Source: Gemella haemolysans
GTDB taxonomy: Bacteria > Bacillota > Bacilli > Staphylococcales > Gemellaceae
Direction: 5' to 3'
Assembly: GCF_028308085.1 (NCBI RefSeq)
Contig: NZ_JAQMFS010000094.1
Coordinates: forward strand, 1 to 64,000
DNA: 64,000 bases
Shown here: positions 48,515 to 56,971 of the stretch, piece after piece
Layout of the letters: the number at the start of each line of letters is the position of its first letter
Numbering within the stretch: the stretch's first letter is position 1
The notes under the pieces: model-generated
What the model saw: the letters and a program-made list of their open reading frames with translations, nothing else
What the model was told of the DNA's origin: nothing
Databases searched by the model: none
Position numbers and translations under genes: made by a program

Positions 48515-49138
48515 ATGAAAAACAAAAAATTAAAAACAGCTACTTCAATTATGTCTTTAGCAATATTAATTACTCCTATCTCTACTTTAACTAATAATTC
48601 TAATATTGCTAATGCTAAAACAAAAATACAAAATAAAAATATAAAAGAAAACAATACATTTACAATAACAATAGACTTATCTAAGATTAATGTCGAAAAT
48701 GAATTACTTAAAGCTAAACAATTACTGAAAGAAAAAAAAATAACACAAGAAGAATATAAAATAATTAAATCAATATTAAAACCTGAAATTAATAATATAA
48801 ACAGTCAAGATAAATTTAGAGCAGCTCCACGTGCTTACGGACCTTATTATCCAGCTAGAAAAGTTGCATATATAAATAATTGGGGTGTAAAAGAAATGTA
48901 TAATAATGCACTACGTAAATCTAAAGGTTTAGGTACAATAATTAGTTTCATTACGGATAGACTAATTGGAGGCCCTTATGGTTGGGGATTAGGAGCTTTA
49001 GGATTAATTCAATCTTTCAGTAGTCCAAGTGCATTTGAACAAGCTATACAACATGCATATTGGCAAGGTAAAGGTATTGACGTATATTATCATATAAGTA
49101 GAAGTATAATGAGCTTAATATCTTATGTTGTGATTTAA
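48515..49138 (+). CDS. Secreted protein of unknown function, toxin/bacteriocin-like candidate
   Basis: 207 residues behind a strong AAGGAGG. A Sec signal peptide (Lys-rich start, hydrophobic 10-26) with probable cleavage after Ala-Asn-Ala near residue 34. A charged helical stretch (60-90; LLKEKKITQEEYKIIK) follows, then an aromatic/Gly-rich C-terminal part (101-207): APRAYGPYYPARK, a Gly-rich hydrophobic segment 137-168 with LIGGPYGWGLGALG, and an amphipathic end. No known family recognised. The size, signal and Gly-rich hydrophobic core resemble precursors of secreted antimicrobial proteins. The gene 2 bp downstream could be its partner. Confidence 0.7.
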   Translation: MKNKKLKTATSIMSLAILITPISTLTNNSNIANAKTKIQNKNIKENNTFTITIDLSKINVENELLKAKQLLKEKKITQEEYKIIKSILKPEINNINSQDKFRAAPRAYGPYYPARKVAYINNWGVKEMYNNALRKSKGLGTIISFITDRLIGGPYGWGLGALGLIQSFSSPSAFEQAIQHAYWQGKGIDVYYHISRSIMSLISYVVI

Positions 49139-49140
49139 TC

Positions 49141-49353
49141 ATGAATAATAAATATTACGATATAATATTTTTAATAATTTTTCCTATTTTATACTTTTCT
49201 TATATAAAAAACACATTAAAGATAAACATAGACCAAGAACATATAAAAACCTTTGTTATACTATACTCAATAATAATCCTAACTATAATTATTCAAAATT
49301 CATATGAAAAAATTAAAAATAAAAAAAATAAAAAAAATAAAAAGAATAAATAG
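49141..49353 (+). CDS. Small two-helix membrane protein, possible immunity partner
   Basis: 70 residues. Two hydrophobic helices (about 8-22 and 37-52) joined by a short loop, then a Lys/Asn-rich cytoplasmic tail (IKNKKNKKNKKNK). It starts 2 bp after the stop codon of the secreted-protein gene and ends before a strong terminator, so the two form one transcript. Size and topology match many bacteriocin immunity proteins, but there is no sequence match to a named family. Confidence 0.6.
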   Translation: MNNKYYDIIFLIIFPILYFSYIKNTLKINIDQEHIKTFVILYSIIILTIIIQNSYEKIKNKKNKKNKKNK

Positions 49354-49360
49354 ATTGAAA

Positions 49361-49384
49361 AAAGACGACTAATTGGTCGTCTTT
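49361..49384 (+). terminator. Intrinsic terminator after the secreted/membrane pair
   Basis: A perfect 9-bp stem AAAGACGAC/GTCGTCTTT with a short loop, 7 bp past the stop codon. The 3' arm supplies part of the U tract. Confidence 0.85.
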
Positions 49385-49437
49385 CTTACAGGCTATTGAC
49401 TCATGCATATTTTACATTTATCAACAACCTGATAAAG

Positions 49438-49611
49438 AAGCTACCCAAAAGTCCTAAATTTCAACAAAGTGCATATGAGAACTCATAGACGCAGTGGTTT
49501 ATTGATATCTAAATTAGCTCTATAAAAACTTTTTAGCTATCAAATAAACTTTGCGGGGGTGACTCGACAAAATCTTGTTTTCTCCAAAATCACGATTTTT
49601 GAGTCACTCCC
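49438..49611. repeat. Dispersed intergenic repeat, copy 2 (about 175 bp)
   Basis: Matches 5534-5708 over its length in the same orientation, including an identical 37-bp block (49479-49515) and the same terminal GAGTCACTCCC (49601-49611), which pairs with GGGGGTGACTC upstream. It lies between two terminators in a 410-bp gap. The flanks 49385-49437 and 49612-49727 show nothing else. Confidence 0.85.
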
Positions 49612-49727
49612 TTTATATACAAATAGTTTAATAGGTATTTAATACCTATCGATATTATATATTAAATTTATTAAAATTAAAAGCGATTTCCTATTACTAA
49701 ATCTCTTTTATCAATATAATAAAAAAC

Positions 49728-49755
49728 GAAGAGGAGTCAATCTAAACTCCTCTTC
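49728..49755 (-). terminator. Intrinsic terminator after rseP
   Basis: A perfect 9-bp stem GAAGAGGAG/CTCCTCTTC (49728-49736 with 49747-49755), then TTTTTTATTAT on the minus strand. Confidence 0.88.
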
Positions 49756-49763
49756 ATATCTAT

Positions 49764-51056
49764 CTATTTTCCAAATAATCTTTGAACATCGTTCCACGTT
49801 ACAGCTAACATTAATACTACCATTAATAATCCGAATGCCACAGTTAAGTAATATTGGGCTTTTTTATTAATTGGTTTTTTGAAGATTGCTTCATAAATTA
49901 CGAATATGATACGTCCCCCATCAAGAACTGGAATAGGAATTAGGTTCATAAGACCTAAGTTAACACTTAAAATTCCTGTCCATTTTAAGGTTGTTAGTAA
50001 TCCACTTTGTGCAGCAGCAGAAGACATTTCGTAAATCGCTACAGGTCCACCCAGTTGATTTAAGCTAAATCCACCACTGAATAATGAAGCAAATAAATTA
50101 ACAATTCCCATAAAAATCATTGTTCCGTAGAAAAGAGTTTGTTCAAAACCATTCTTAATAGAACCTACTAAGTCTTTTTCATAAGCTTGATTTATACCAA
50201 GTTTATAAGTTTTAACTTCTTTTCCTTTTTTTACTGAAATCTCTCCTTTTGGAGTTACTTTAATCTCTTGTTGCGAACCATCACGAGAAACTTTTAATGT
50301 AAGTTCAGAACCATTAGAACCAACGATTTCTTTAGTCATTTCATTCCATGTACTTACACTCTTACCATTTACTTGCTCAACTACATCACCTTCTTTTAAT
50401 CCAGATGAGTAAGCTGGGTAATTGGCCGCTATTTCTCCTAAACGAGTAGTATTTGATGGAACACCACTATAGATTGAAATACCTAAGAAAATAGCTAAAG
50501 CTAAAATAAAGTTCATCAATGGTCCCGCGAATAATGTCCAGAATTTTTTCCCCCATGAATGTGAAGAAAACATTCTTTCAACTGGAGCAATTTGTTCTTC
50601 CATACCACCAAATGCAACACATGCATCTTTTCTTACTTCATAACGTTCTATCTTATCTCCAACGAATCCTTCAACAAAAAGTTTTTCTGTTAAATCAAAT
50701 TCATTCAATTCTAATGGAAGTAAATCCATATCATTAGTTTTATCTAAAACAATTTTTTCTACTTTATCATTTTCATCTAGTTTTAAACTAACTTTCATTC
50801 CTTTTTTAAGATCATATACTGACATATCATTGTTAAAATCAAAAACATTGTCAGGCATTTTTACATATCCACCAACAGGTAGAAGTCTAATAGTAAAATT
50901 AGTTTCTCCTATTTTTTTATGGAAGATTTTGGGTCCCATTCCTATTGCGAATTCCTGGCATAATATTCCAGATCTTTTTGCAACTATAAAATGTCCAAAT
51001 TCATGAATAGTTACTACTACAAAAAATATTAATATAAATGCTATAATACCTTGCAT
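49764..51056 (-). CDS. rseP: Site-2 zinc metalloprotease RseP (RasP/Eep)
   Basis: 430-residue intramembrane protease. Zinc motif TIHEFGHFIVAK in TM1, one PDZ domain (about 190-275; GEIAANYPAYSSGLKEGDVV), and the third-ligand region NLGLMNLIPIPVLDGGRI. In relatives it cuts anti-sigma factors, signal peptides and pheromone precursors. It follows uppS-cdsA, a conserved cluster. Residues 60-130 form a longer than usual insertion between TM1 and the next helix. Confidence 0.95.
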   Translation of the reverse strand: MQGIIAFILIFFVVVTIHEFGHFIVAKRSGILCQEFAIGMGPKIFHKKIGETNFTIRLLPVGGYVKMPDNVFDFNNDMSVYDLKKGMKVSLKLDENDKVEKIVLDKTNDMDLLPLELNEFDLTEKLFVEGFVGDKIERYEVRKDACVAFGGMEEQIAPVERMFSSHSWGKKFWTLFAGPLMNFILALAIFLGISIYSGVPSNTTRLGEIAANYPAYSSGLKEGDVVEQVNGKSVSTWNEMTKEIVGSNGSELTLKVSRDGSQQEIKVTPKGEISVKKGKEVKTYKLGINQAYEKDLVGSIKNGFEQTLFYGTMIFMGIVNLFASLFSGGFSLNQLGGPVAIYEMSSAAAQSGLLTTLKWTGILSVNLGLMNLIPIPVLDGGRIIFVIYEAIFKKPINKKAQYYLTVAFGLLMVVLMLAVTWNDVQRLFGK

Positions 51057-51076
51057 CTAATACCCCTTTCTATATT

Positions 51077-51850
51077 CTAAAATAAACTAAGTAATAATAT
51101 TAAACATGGAGCTGATAATATTACAGAATCAAATCTGTCAAATATACCACCATGACCTGGTAATAAATTACTACTATCTTTAACTTGATATTCTCTCTTA
51201 TATGCTGATTCAATTAAATCACCAAATTGTCCGATTACACTTACTATTAATGTTACAACAATTGCAACTAATAAATTTGAAAAGATATTTGTTGTAAAAA
51301 AGAATAATAATGCTATTGCTATTGATGATACACTTCCTATAACTGAACCTTCAATTGATTTATTCGGGCTTATATTCGGAGAAAGTTTATTTTTCCCGAA
51401 TTTCATACCGCCAAAGTATGCAAAACTATCTGTGAACCAAATTGTAAGTAATAAATAAGCTACATGGCTTAAACTTAAATTTCTCAACATAAATAAACAA
51501 TAAAACCCTACAAATATATAGGCAGTCACGAATATAATCGAACCAATTTCAACTAATTTAATCTTGTGTCCAGTCATAACAACAGTACCTAACATACCAA
51601 TTAATATTAAATAAATTATAGAATACTGTACCAATGTTGAAACTTCATTATGTAAAAATAATAGTGCTCCCGCTAATGATGATAAACTTAAAACTACGAT
51701 GTTAGTTTTCTTAAAAGTCATTCTAACAATTTCATACATAGCCATCACACCAAGTGCAAAAGTCGTAAATTTGAAATAATCTCCACCTAAAAATAATAAA
51801 GGTAAGAAAACAATTAATGCTACTATAGCCGTTATTATCCTAGTCTTCAT
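51077..51850 (-). CDS. cdsA: Phosphatidate cytidylyltransferase
   Basis: Makes CDP-diacylglycerol, the phospholipid precursor. 257 residues, about eight helices. The family signature lies near the C-terminus: GQFGDLIESAYKREYQVKD, then LLPGHGGIFDRFDS. It overlaps the uppS end by 11 bp and is followed by rseP at 20 bp. Confidence 0.96.
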   Translation of the reverse strand: MKTRIITAIVALIVFLPLLFLGGDYFKFTTFALGVMAMYEIVRMTFKKTNIVVLSLSSLAGALLFLHNEVSTLVQYSIIYLILIGMLGTVVMTGHKIKLVEIGSIIFVTAYIFVGFYCLFMLRNLSLSHVAYLLLTIWFTDSFAYFGGMKFGKNKLSPNISPNKSIEGSVIGSVSSIAIALLFFFTTNIFSNLLVAIVVTLIVSVIGQFGDLIESAYKREYQVKDSSNLLPGHGGIFDRFDSVILSAPCLILLLSLF

Positions 51851-52604
51851 TTAAACCTCCAAACCTTCTATCTCTACTTTGATATTCTAATAAAGCGTGA
51901 TAGAATTCATCTTCATTAAAATCAGGCCAAGCTACTTTTGTGAATAAAAACTCACTATAAGCAATTTGCCACAGTAAAAAGTTTGAAATTCTTTGTTCTC
52001 CAGACGTTCTTATTAATAAATCAGGATCTGGTGTATTAGAAGTAAATAGATTTGCACTAACATGCTCTTCAGAAATTTCTTCTGCACTATATTTATTATC
52101 TTGAACATCTTTTGCAATTTGTTTAATTGCCCTTAACATTTCGTCTTTAGAACCATAATTCAAGGCAAAAATTAATTTTAATCCTGTATTATTTTTTGTT
52201 TGTTCAATTGCATCATTAACAGCTTTTCTAGTATTTTCTGGAAGTTTTTCTACCACACCTATAACTTCAACTTTTACGTTATTTTCCATAAGTTCTGGCA
52301 TAAAACTACTAAACATCTTCTCTGGAAGATCCATTAAATAACTAACTTCTTCCTTCGGTCTAGCCCAGTTTTCCGTAGAAAATGCATATAACGTCAAATA
52401 TTTAACACCTAATTTTGAAGCATACTTTGTGATTTTTTTTACAGTTTGCATTCCTTCATAGTGTCCTTTAATTCTAGGCATATTTCTTTTTTTAGCCCAA
52501 CGTCCATTACCATCCATTATTATAGCAACGTGTGTCGGAATTTTTTTTAATTGTTGTTTTTCAGTTTTTTGTACTTGTTCAGTTTTTCTAAAAAATTTAA
52601 ACAT
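51840..52604 (-). CDS. uppS: Undecaprenyl diphosphate synthase
   Basis: Makes the C55 lipid carrier for peptidoglycan and teichoic acid. 254 residues. Motifs are VAIIMDGNGRWAKKR with the catalytic Asp, RIKGHYEGM, TLYAFSTENWARP, and PDPDLLIRTSGEQRISNFLLW. The N-terminal extension (about 1-25) is Lys/Gln-rich. First gene of uppS-cdsA-rseP. Confidence 0.98.
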   Translation of the reverse strand: MFKFFRKTEQVQKTEKQQLKKIPTHVAIIMDGNGRWAKKRNMPRIKGHYEGMQTVKKITKYASKLGVKYLTLYAFSTENWARPKEEVSYLMDLPEKMFSSFMPELMENNVKVEVIGVVEKLPENTRKAVNDAIEQTKNNTGLKLIFALNYGSKDEMLRAIKQIAKDVQDNKYSAEEISEEHVSANLFTSNTPDPDLLIRTSGEQRISNFLLWQIAYSEFLFTKVAWPDFNEDEFYHALLEYQSRDRRFGGLNED

Positions 52605-52818
52605 AATTCCTCCTATGTAACATCCTTCATTATATCATAAAAGACCTAATGCAACAAACTTTTAATAGAATATGAATTTTAAAATATTGCATCCATTTAT
52701 TAGTTAATATATGATATTAATCTTTTAAAACAGTTAAAATCAGTTTTATTTTTTTTAGTTAGAGATAGTTATTATCCCGAAAATTAACATTCTTTATGTA
52801 AGCTTTTGAATTTTTTTG

Positions 52819-52847
52819 TTGCATTGTCAGAAAATTTATGCTAGAAT
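52819..52847 (+). promoter_or_regulatory. Predicted promoter of the met T-box transcript
   Basis: TTGCAT (52819-52824) and TAGAAT (52842-52847), 17-bp spacing, with an extended TGC before the -10. The 200 bp upstream toward uppS hold nothing recognised. Confidence 0.65.
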
Positions 52848-52861
52848 ATATTCATTAACAA

Positions 52862-53100
52862 TTTTATGCGTTGATAAGTAGAATCTTACAATCTACTTTT
52901 AGAGAGTTCTCGGTTGGTGAAAGAGAATAGTTAGATGTAAGAGAAATGGACTTTGAGCATATAGTTTTTACTACGGTATTGCCCGTTATAGCAAAAGTTA
53001 TGTTTGTAACTTACTGAGGTACAATAAGTGATTATTGTATAAATAAAGGTGGTAACACGTTAAGACGTCCTTTAGCAAAAGCTAGAGTACGTCTTTTTAT
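52862..53100 (+). ncRNA. T-box leader, probable methionine specificity
   Basis: The T-box core AAGGTGGTAACACG (53046-53059) is clear, and stem I carries an AGAGA/GGTTGGTGAAAGAG arrangement. The putative specifier is ATG at 52947-52949 in GAGAAATGGACT, fitting the downstream methionine transporter. Uncharged tRNA-Met would pair here and favour antitermination. Confidence 0.9.
53062..53095 (+). terminator. T-box terminator hairpin
   Basis: AAGACGT (53062-53068) pairs with ACGTCTT (53089-53095), with an inner AGC/GCT stem and a U run to 53098. It overlaps the 3' side of the antiterminator. Confidence 0.88.
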
Positions 53101-53119
53101 TATAAGAAAGGAGAAATAT

Positions 53120-54139
53120 ATGATTAATCTAAATAATGTTAGCAAAACCTTTTATCAAAAAGGTAAAGAAATTAAGGCGTTAAAACCTACTAATCTTCAT
53201 GTAAAAGCTGGTGAAATTTTTGGAATTATCGGTTACTCAGGTGCTGGAAAAAGTACCCTTCTACGATGTCTTAACCTATTAGAAACTCCTTCTGAAGGAG
53301 AAGTAATTGTAGATAACCAAGTTGTTAACAAACTAAACAGAAAGGATTTACGATCATACAGGCAAAAAATTGGAATGATATTCCAACAATTTAATCTTCT
53401 TAGTTCTAAAACTGTAGGTGAAAATATTGCATTCAACTTGAAGGCTGGAGATGTTGATCCAAAAGATATTCCTAAAAGAATAGATGAATTGTTAGAACTT
53501 GTAGGACTTTCTGATAAAAAGAATGTTTATCCAAGTCAACTTTCTGGTGGTCAAAAACAACGTGTCGGTATTGCAAAAGCCCTTGCAAATAATCCAAAAT
53601 TATTACTTTGTGATGAAGCAACAAGTGCATTAGACCCTGTTACAACTAAACAAATATTGTCTTTATTAAAAGAAATTAATCGTAAATTAGGAATCACAAT
53701 TATTCTTGTTACTCATGAAATGGAAGTAATAAAACAAATTTGTGATAATGTAGCAGTAATGGAAAATGGTGAAATTATCGAATTAAATTCTGTTTACGAG
53801 ATTTTTTCAAATCCAAAAACAAAATTGATGCAAGAATTTATAGCTAATCTACACAATGATGAAGATTTTGAAGAACATCTAGCTGAACATTATAAAAATG
53901 AAACTGTAATAAGGGTTATTTTTAAAGGTGAAGCAACTAAAGAGCCTTTGATTCAGACATTAGCAAATAAATATAATGTTACTACTAACATACTTGCTGG
54001 TCGAATTGAATACATTCAAAACAAACAATTAGGAAGCTTAACTTTTTCAGTAGTTGGTGAACCTGATAACACAGAGAAATTTGTAAATTACTTAATTGAT
54101 CAAGTTAATGATGTGGAGGTGAATGTATATGGAAAATAA
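53120..54139 (+). CDS. metN: Methionine ABC transporter ATPase
   Basis: 339 residues. Walker A GYSGAGKSTLLR, signature QLSGGQKQRVGIAKAL, Walker B LLLCDEATSALD, H-loop VTHEM. The C-terminal NIL domain (about 260-339) is the methionine-sensing regulatory domain of MetN. First gene after the Met T-box; with metI and metQ it forms a complete importer. It overlaps metI by 11 bp. Confidence 0.96.
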   Translation: MINLNNVSKTFYQKGKEIKALKPTNLHVKAGEIFGIIGYSGAGKSTLLRCLNLLETPSEGEVIVDNQVVNKLNRKDLRSYRQKIGMIFQQFNLLSSKTVGENIAFNLKAGDVDPKDIPKRIDELLELVGLSDKKNVYPSQLSGGQKQRVGIAKALANNPKLLLCDEATSALDPVTTKQILSLLKEINRKLGITIILVTHEMEVIKQICDNVAVMENGEIIELNSVYEIFSNPKTKLMQEFIANLHNDEDFEEHLAEHYKNETVIRVIFKGEATKEPLIQTLANKYNVTTNILAGRIEYIQNKQLGSLTFSVVGEPDNTEKFVNYLIDQVNDVEVNVYGK

Positions 54140-54809
54140 TCTAAGTCTAATAGAACAATGGAAAAATCTTCAACCAGAATTAATTAAATCATTTGCCGAT
54201 TCATTATACATGATAAGTGTTTCAATAATAATTACAGTAATTGTCGGATTATTTTTAGGAGTAGTTTTATTCTTAACTAGTAATAGACTTCTGTTCAAAA
54301 ATGTTATTATTTATAAAACGGTAGATTTTCTAGTTAATACAATTCGTTCTATTCCATTTATTATTCTTTTAGTATTCTTGATACCATTTACTCTATTTTT
54401 ATTAGGAAAGTCAACTGGACCTACTGGAGCAATAGTTCCACTTACAGTTGCAGCTATACCTCTATTTACGAGATTAGTTGATACTTCACTAAATGAAATA
54501 GACTATGGTGTTATCGAGTCAGCAGTTGCTTCTGGAGCTTCTCTAAAATTAATAGTTAAAGAAGTTTTAATACCTGAAGCTATGTTCGGAATTATCCAAT
54601 CTATTACACTAACTTTAATCAACCTAATTGCTTTTTCAGCAATGGCTGGTGTTGTTGGTGGCGGTGGAATTGGAGACCTTGCGATTAGATATGGTTATTA
54701 TCGTTTTGATAATTTCACAATGTGGATTACAGTAATTCTATTAATTATCTTAGTCCAAATTACACAATATATAGGAAATTCAATTTCAAAAAAATTCAAA
54801 AAAAATTAA
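54129..54809 (+). CDS. metI: Methionine ABC transporter permease
   Basis: 226 residues with five to six helices. The start is ATG 54129, not the in-frame ATG 6 bp upstream, because GGAGGTG then lies at proper spacing. The EAA loop ESAVASGASLKLIVKEVLIPEA and the GVVGGGGIGDLAIRYGY stretch are diagnostic of MetI. Confidence 0.95.
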   Translation: MENNLSLIEQWKNLQPELIKSFADSLYMISVSIIITVIVGLFLGVVLFLTSNRLLFKNVIIYKTVDFLVNTIRSIPFIILLVFLIPFTLFLLGKSTGPTGAIVPLTVAAIPLFTRLVDTSLNEIDYGVIESAVASGASLKLIVKEVLIPEAMFGIIQSITLTLINLIAFSAMAGVVGGGGIGDLAIRYGYYRFDNFTMWITVILLIILVQITQYIGNSISKKFKKN

Positions 54810-54829
54810 TTTAAAGGAGATTTATATTT

Positions 54830-55657
54830 ATGAACAAACTAAAAAAATTATTAACGGTTGTTTTTACAGCGTTTTTAGCTATTACTCTAGCTGCTTGTGG
54901 AGCTACAAGCTCAAGCAATAAAGGTGGTGGAGAGAAAAAAGAAGTAAAAATAGGTGCAACATCTGGTCCTTATGCTGATATGGTAAACAAAGCACTTAAA
55001 CCTCTTCTTGAGAAAAAAGGATATACAGTTAAAGTAACTGAATTCTCAGATTACATCCAACCTAACAAAGCTTTAAACAGCGGTGAATTAGATGCAAACT
55101 TATTCCAACACAAAATTTACATGAAAAAATTTGCTGAACAAAATGGAATGGACTTAACAGCACTTGTTCCTGTTCCAACTGCACCAATGGGATTATATTC
55201 TGATAAAGTTAAAGATCTTAAAGATTTACCAGAAGGTGCTGAAGTAACTCTTCCAAATGATCCTTCAAACGCTGCTCGTGCTTATGCATTATTAGCTGCT
55301 GCTGATTTAATCAAAATCAAACCTAACACTGATGTACTAAAAATCACTAAAAACGATGTAGTAGAAAATCCTAAAAAACTTAAATTTACAGAATTAGAAG
55401 CTGGTCAACTTGCTAGATCATTAAGTAGTACTACACTTGCTGCAGTACCAGGAAACTTCGCACTTGCTGCTAAATTTGACTTAACAAAAGCATTAATCTT
55501 AGAAAAAATGAACGAAAATAACCGTAACAATGTTGTTGTAACTACTGCAAACAAAGACAAACAATTTGCTAAAGATTTAGTAGAAATCGTTCAATCTAAA
55601 GAATTTGATGAAATCATCAATAAAGATTTCAAAGGATTTGACAAACCTGGAAAATAA
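54830..55657 (+). CDS. metQ: Methionine-binding lipoprotein
   Basis: 275 residues, lipoprotein signal with lipobox LAACG (Cys about 23). NlpA/MetQ family: VKIGATSGPYADM, ELDANLFQHKIYM, VPVPTAPMGLYS, LPNDPSNAARAYALL. Delivers methionine to MetNI at the cell surface. Confidence 0.96.
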   Translation: MNKLKKLLTVVFTAFLAITLAACGATSSSNKGGGEKKEVKIGATSGPYADMVNKALKPLLEKKGYTVKVTEFSDYIQPNKALNSGELDANLFQHKIYMKKFAEQNGMDLTALVPVPTAPMGLYSDKVKDLKDLPEGAEVTLPNDPSNAARAYALLAAADLIKIKPNTDVLKITKNDVVENPKKLKFTELEAGQLARSLSSTTLAAVPGNFALAAKFDLTKALILEKMNENNRNNVVVTTANKDKQFAKDLVEIVQSKEFDEIINKDFKGFDKPGK

Positions 55658-55678
55658 TTAACAAGGACGTGATTAATT

Positions 55679-56860
55679 ATGAAAATTGAATTATCAAATA
55701 CACTTAAAAATATTCCTGAAAATGTATTCTACCCTATTTTCAAATTAATCTCTGAGGAAAGTTCAAATGGTAATCCATTATTAAATGCGGGTATCGGAGT
55801 TCCAGACTCTGATACCCCTGAACTTTTACTTAAAGAATTAGAAACAGCTGTAAGAAAACCTGAAAATATGCGATATGGAGCATTTGATGGGAAAGTGATA
55901 TTATTAAATGAAATATCTCAGTGGTTAAAAGAAAACTATAATATTGACGCAGATCCTAAAAGTGAAATTGCTTTAGTGTTTGGTACTAAATCTGGATTAT
56001 CAAGTATTCCTTCAGTACTACTAAATCCAAATGATACGGTGTTATTACCAGTACCAAGTTATCCCGACTATATTCAAGGAATTGCATTAGCCCAAGCTAA
56101 ATATGAAGAAATAGAATTGAAACAAGAAAATAATTATTTACTAGATTATTCTGATATTTCTGAAGAAGTGCTTAGAGATGCTAAACTTATATTTTTAAAC
56201 TATCCTTCTAATCCCATTGGAGCAGTAGCTACGAAAGAGTTTTACGAAGAAACAGTGAAATGGGCAGAAGAAAATAATATAGTAGTTCTTCAAGATCATG
56301 CATATTCTGATTTCTATTATAAAGAAGGATATTCTCCAGCATTTATGCAAACTGAAGGAGCTAAAGAAGTAGGAATTGAATTTTTCTCATTTTCTAAGAA
56401 CTTCTCAATTTCAGGTCTAAGAATTGGTTTTGCTGTTGGGAATAAAGAAATTATTCGTGGCCTAAAAGAATATAATACAATTTTTCACGCTAATATCTAT
56501 GGAGCAATTCAGGATACAGTTATAACTGCGTTAAAAAATTATAAAACCTTAACTAGTCATATAAAAGAAACTTATTCAAAAAGAATAGATAAAATAACTT
56601 CTAAACTTGATGAATTAGGATATTCATATTTTAAGCCAGAAGGTGGAATTTTTATTTGGTTAAAAGTTAAGAATGGATATGACAGCCAAAGTTTCTTTGA
56701 ATTATTACTAAAAAAATATAGAATTGTTACTATGCCTGGACATGTATTTGGTCAAGGTGGTGAAAACTATATTAGATTAAGTCTGAGTCTTTCAGATGAA
56801 CAAATTGACATATTAATAAAAAAATTAGAAACACTAAATAATGATTTCAAGAATAATTAG
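55679..56860 (+). CDS. PLP-dependent aminotransferase, class I/II
   Basis: 393 residues. The PLP Lys lies in EFFSFSKNFSISGLRIGFAVG; LNYPSNPIGAVA and VLQDHAYSDFYY supply the Asn/Asp/Tyr cofactor contacts; Arg in GGENYIRLSLSLS binds the substrate carboxylate. It is 21 bp after metQ, before the next terminator, so it is part of the T-box regulon. A role in methionine recycling (transamination of the keto-acid) is plausible but inferred from context. Confidence 0.88.
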   Translation: MKIELSNTLKNIPENVFYPIFKLISEESSNGNPLLNAGIGVPDSDTPELLLKELETAVRKPENMRYGAFDGKVILLNEISQWLKENYNIDADPKSEIALVFGTKSGLSSIPSVLLNPNDTVLLPVPSYPDYIQGIALAQAKYEEIELKQENNYLLDYSDISEEVLRDAKLIFLNYPSNPIGAVATKEFYEETVKWAEENNIVVLQDHAYSDFYYKEGYSPAFMQTEGAKEVGIEFFSFSKNFSISGLRIGFAVGNKEIIRGLKEYNTIFHANIYGAIQDTVITALKNYKTLTSHIKETYSKRIDKITSKLDELGYSYFKPEGGIFIWLKVKNGYDSQSFFELLLKKYRIVTMPGHVFGQGGENYIRLSLSLSDEQIDILIKKLETLNNDFKNN

Positions 56861-56892
56861 AAATATTGATATCATTATTAAATTTCATTAAT

Positions 56893-56920
56893 ATTCGACT
56901 AATCTATTGATTAGCCGAAT
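56893..56920 (+). terminator. Intrinsic terminator after the met operon
   Basis: A 12-bp stem with one mismatch (56893-56904 with 56909-56920), 4-nt loop, then TTTTT. Confidence 0.82.
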
Positions 56921-56971
56921 TTTTAATGTTCACTTTTAAGTTTACATAAATATTTTTTAAAGGATGATTAA

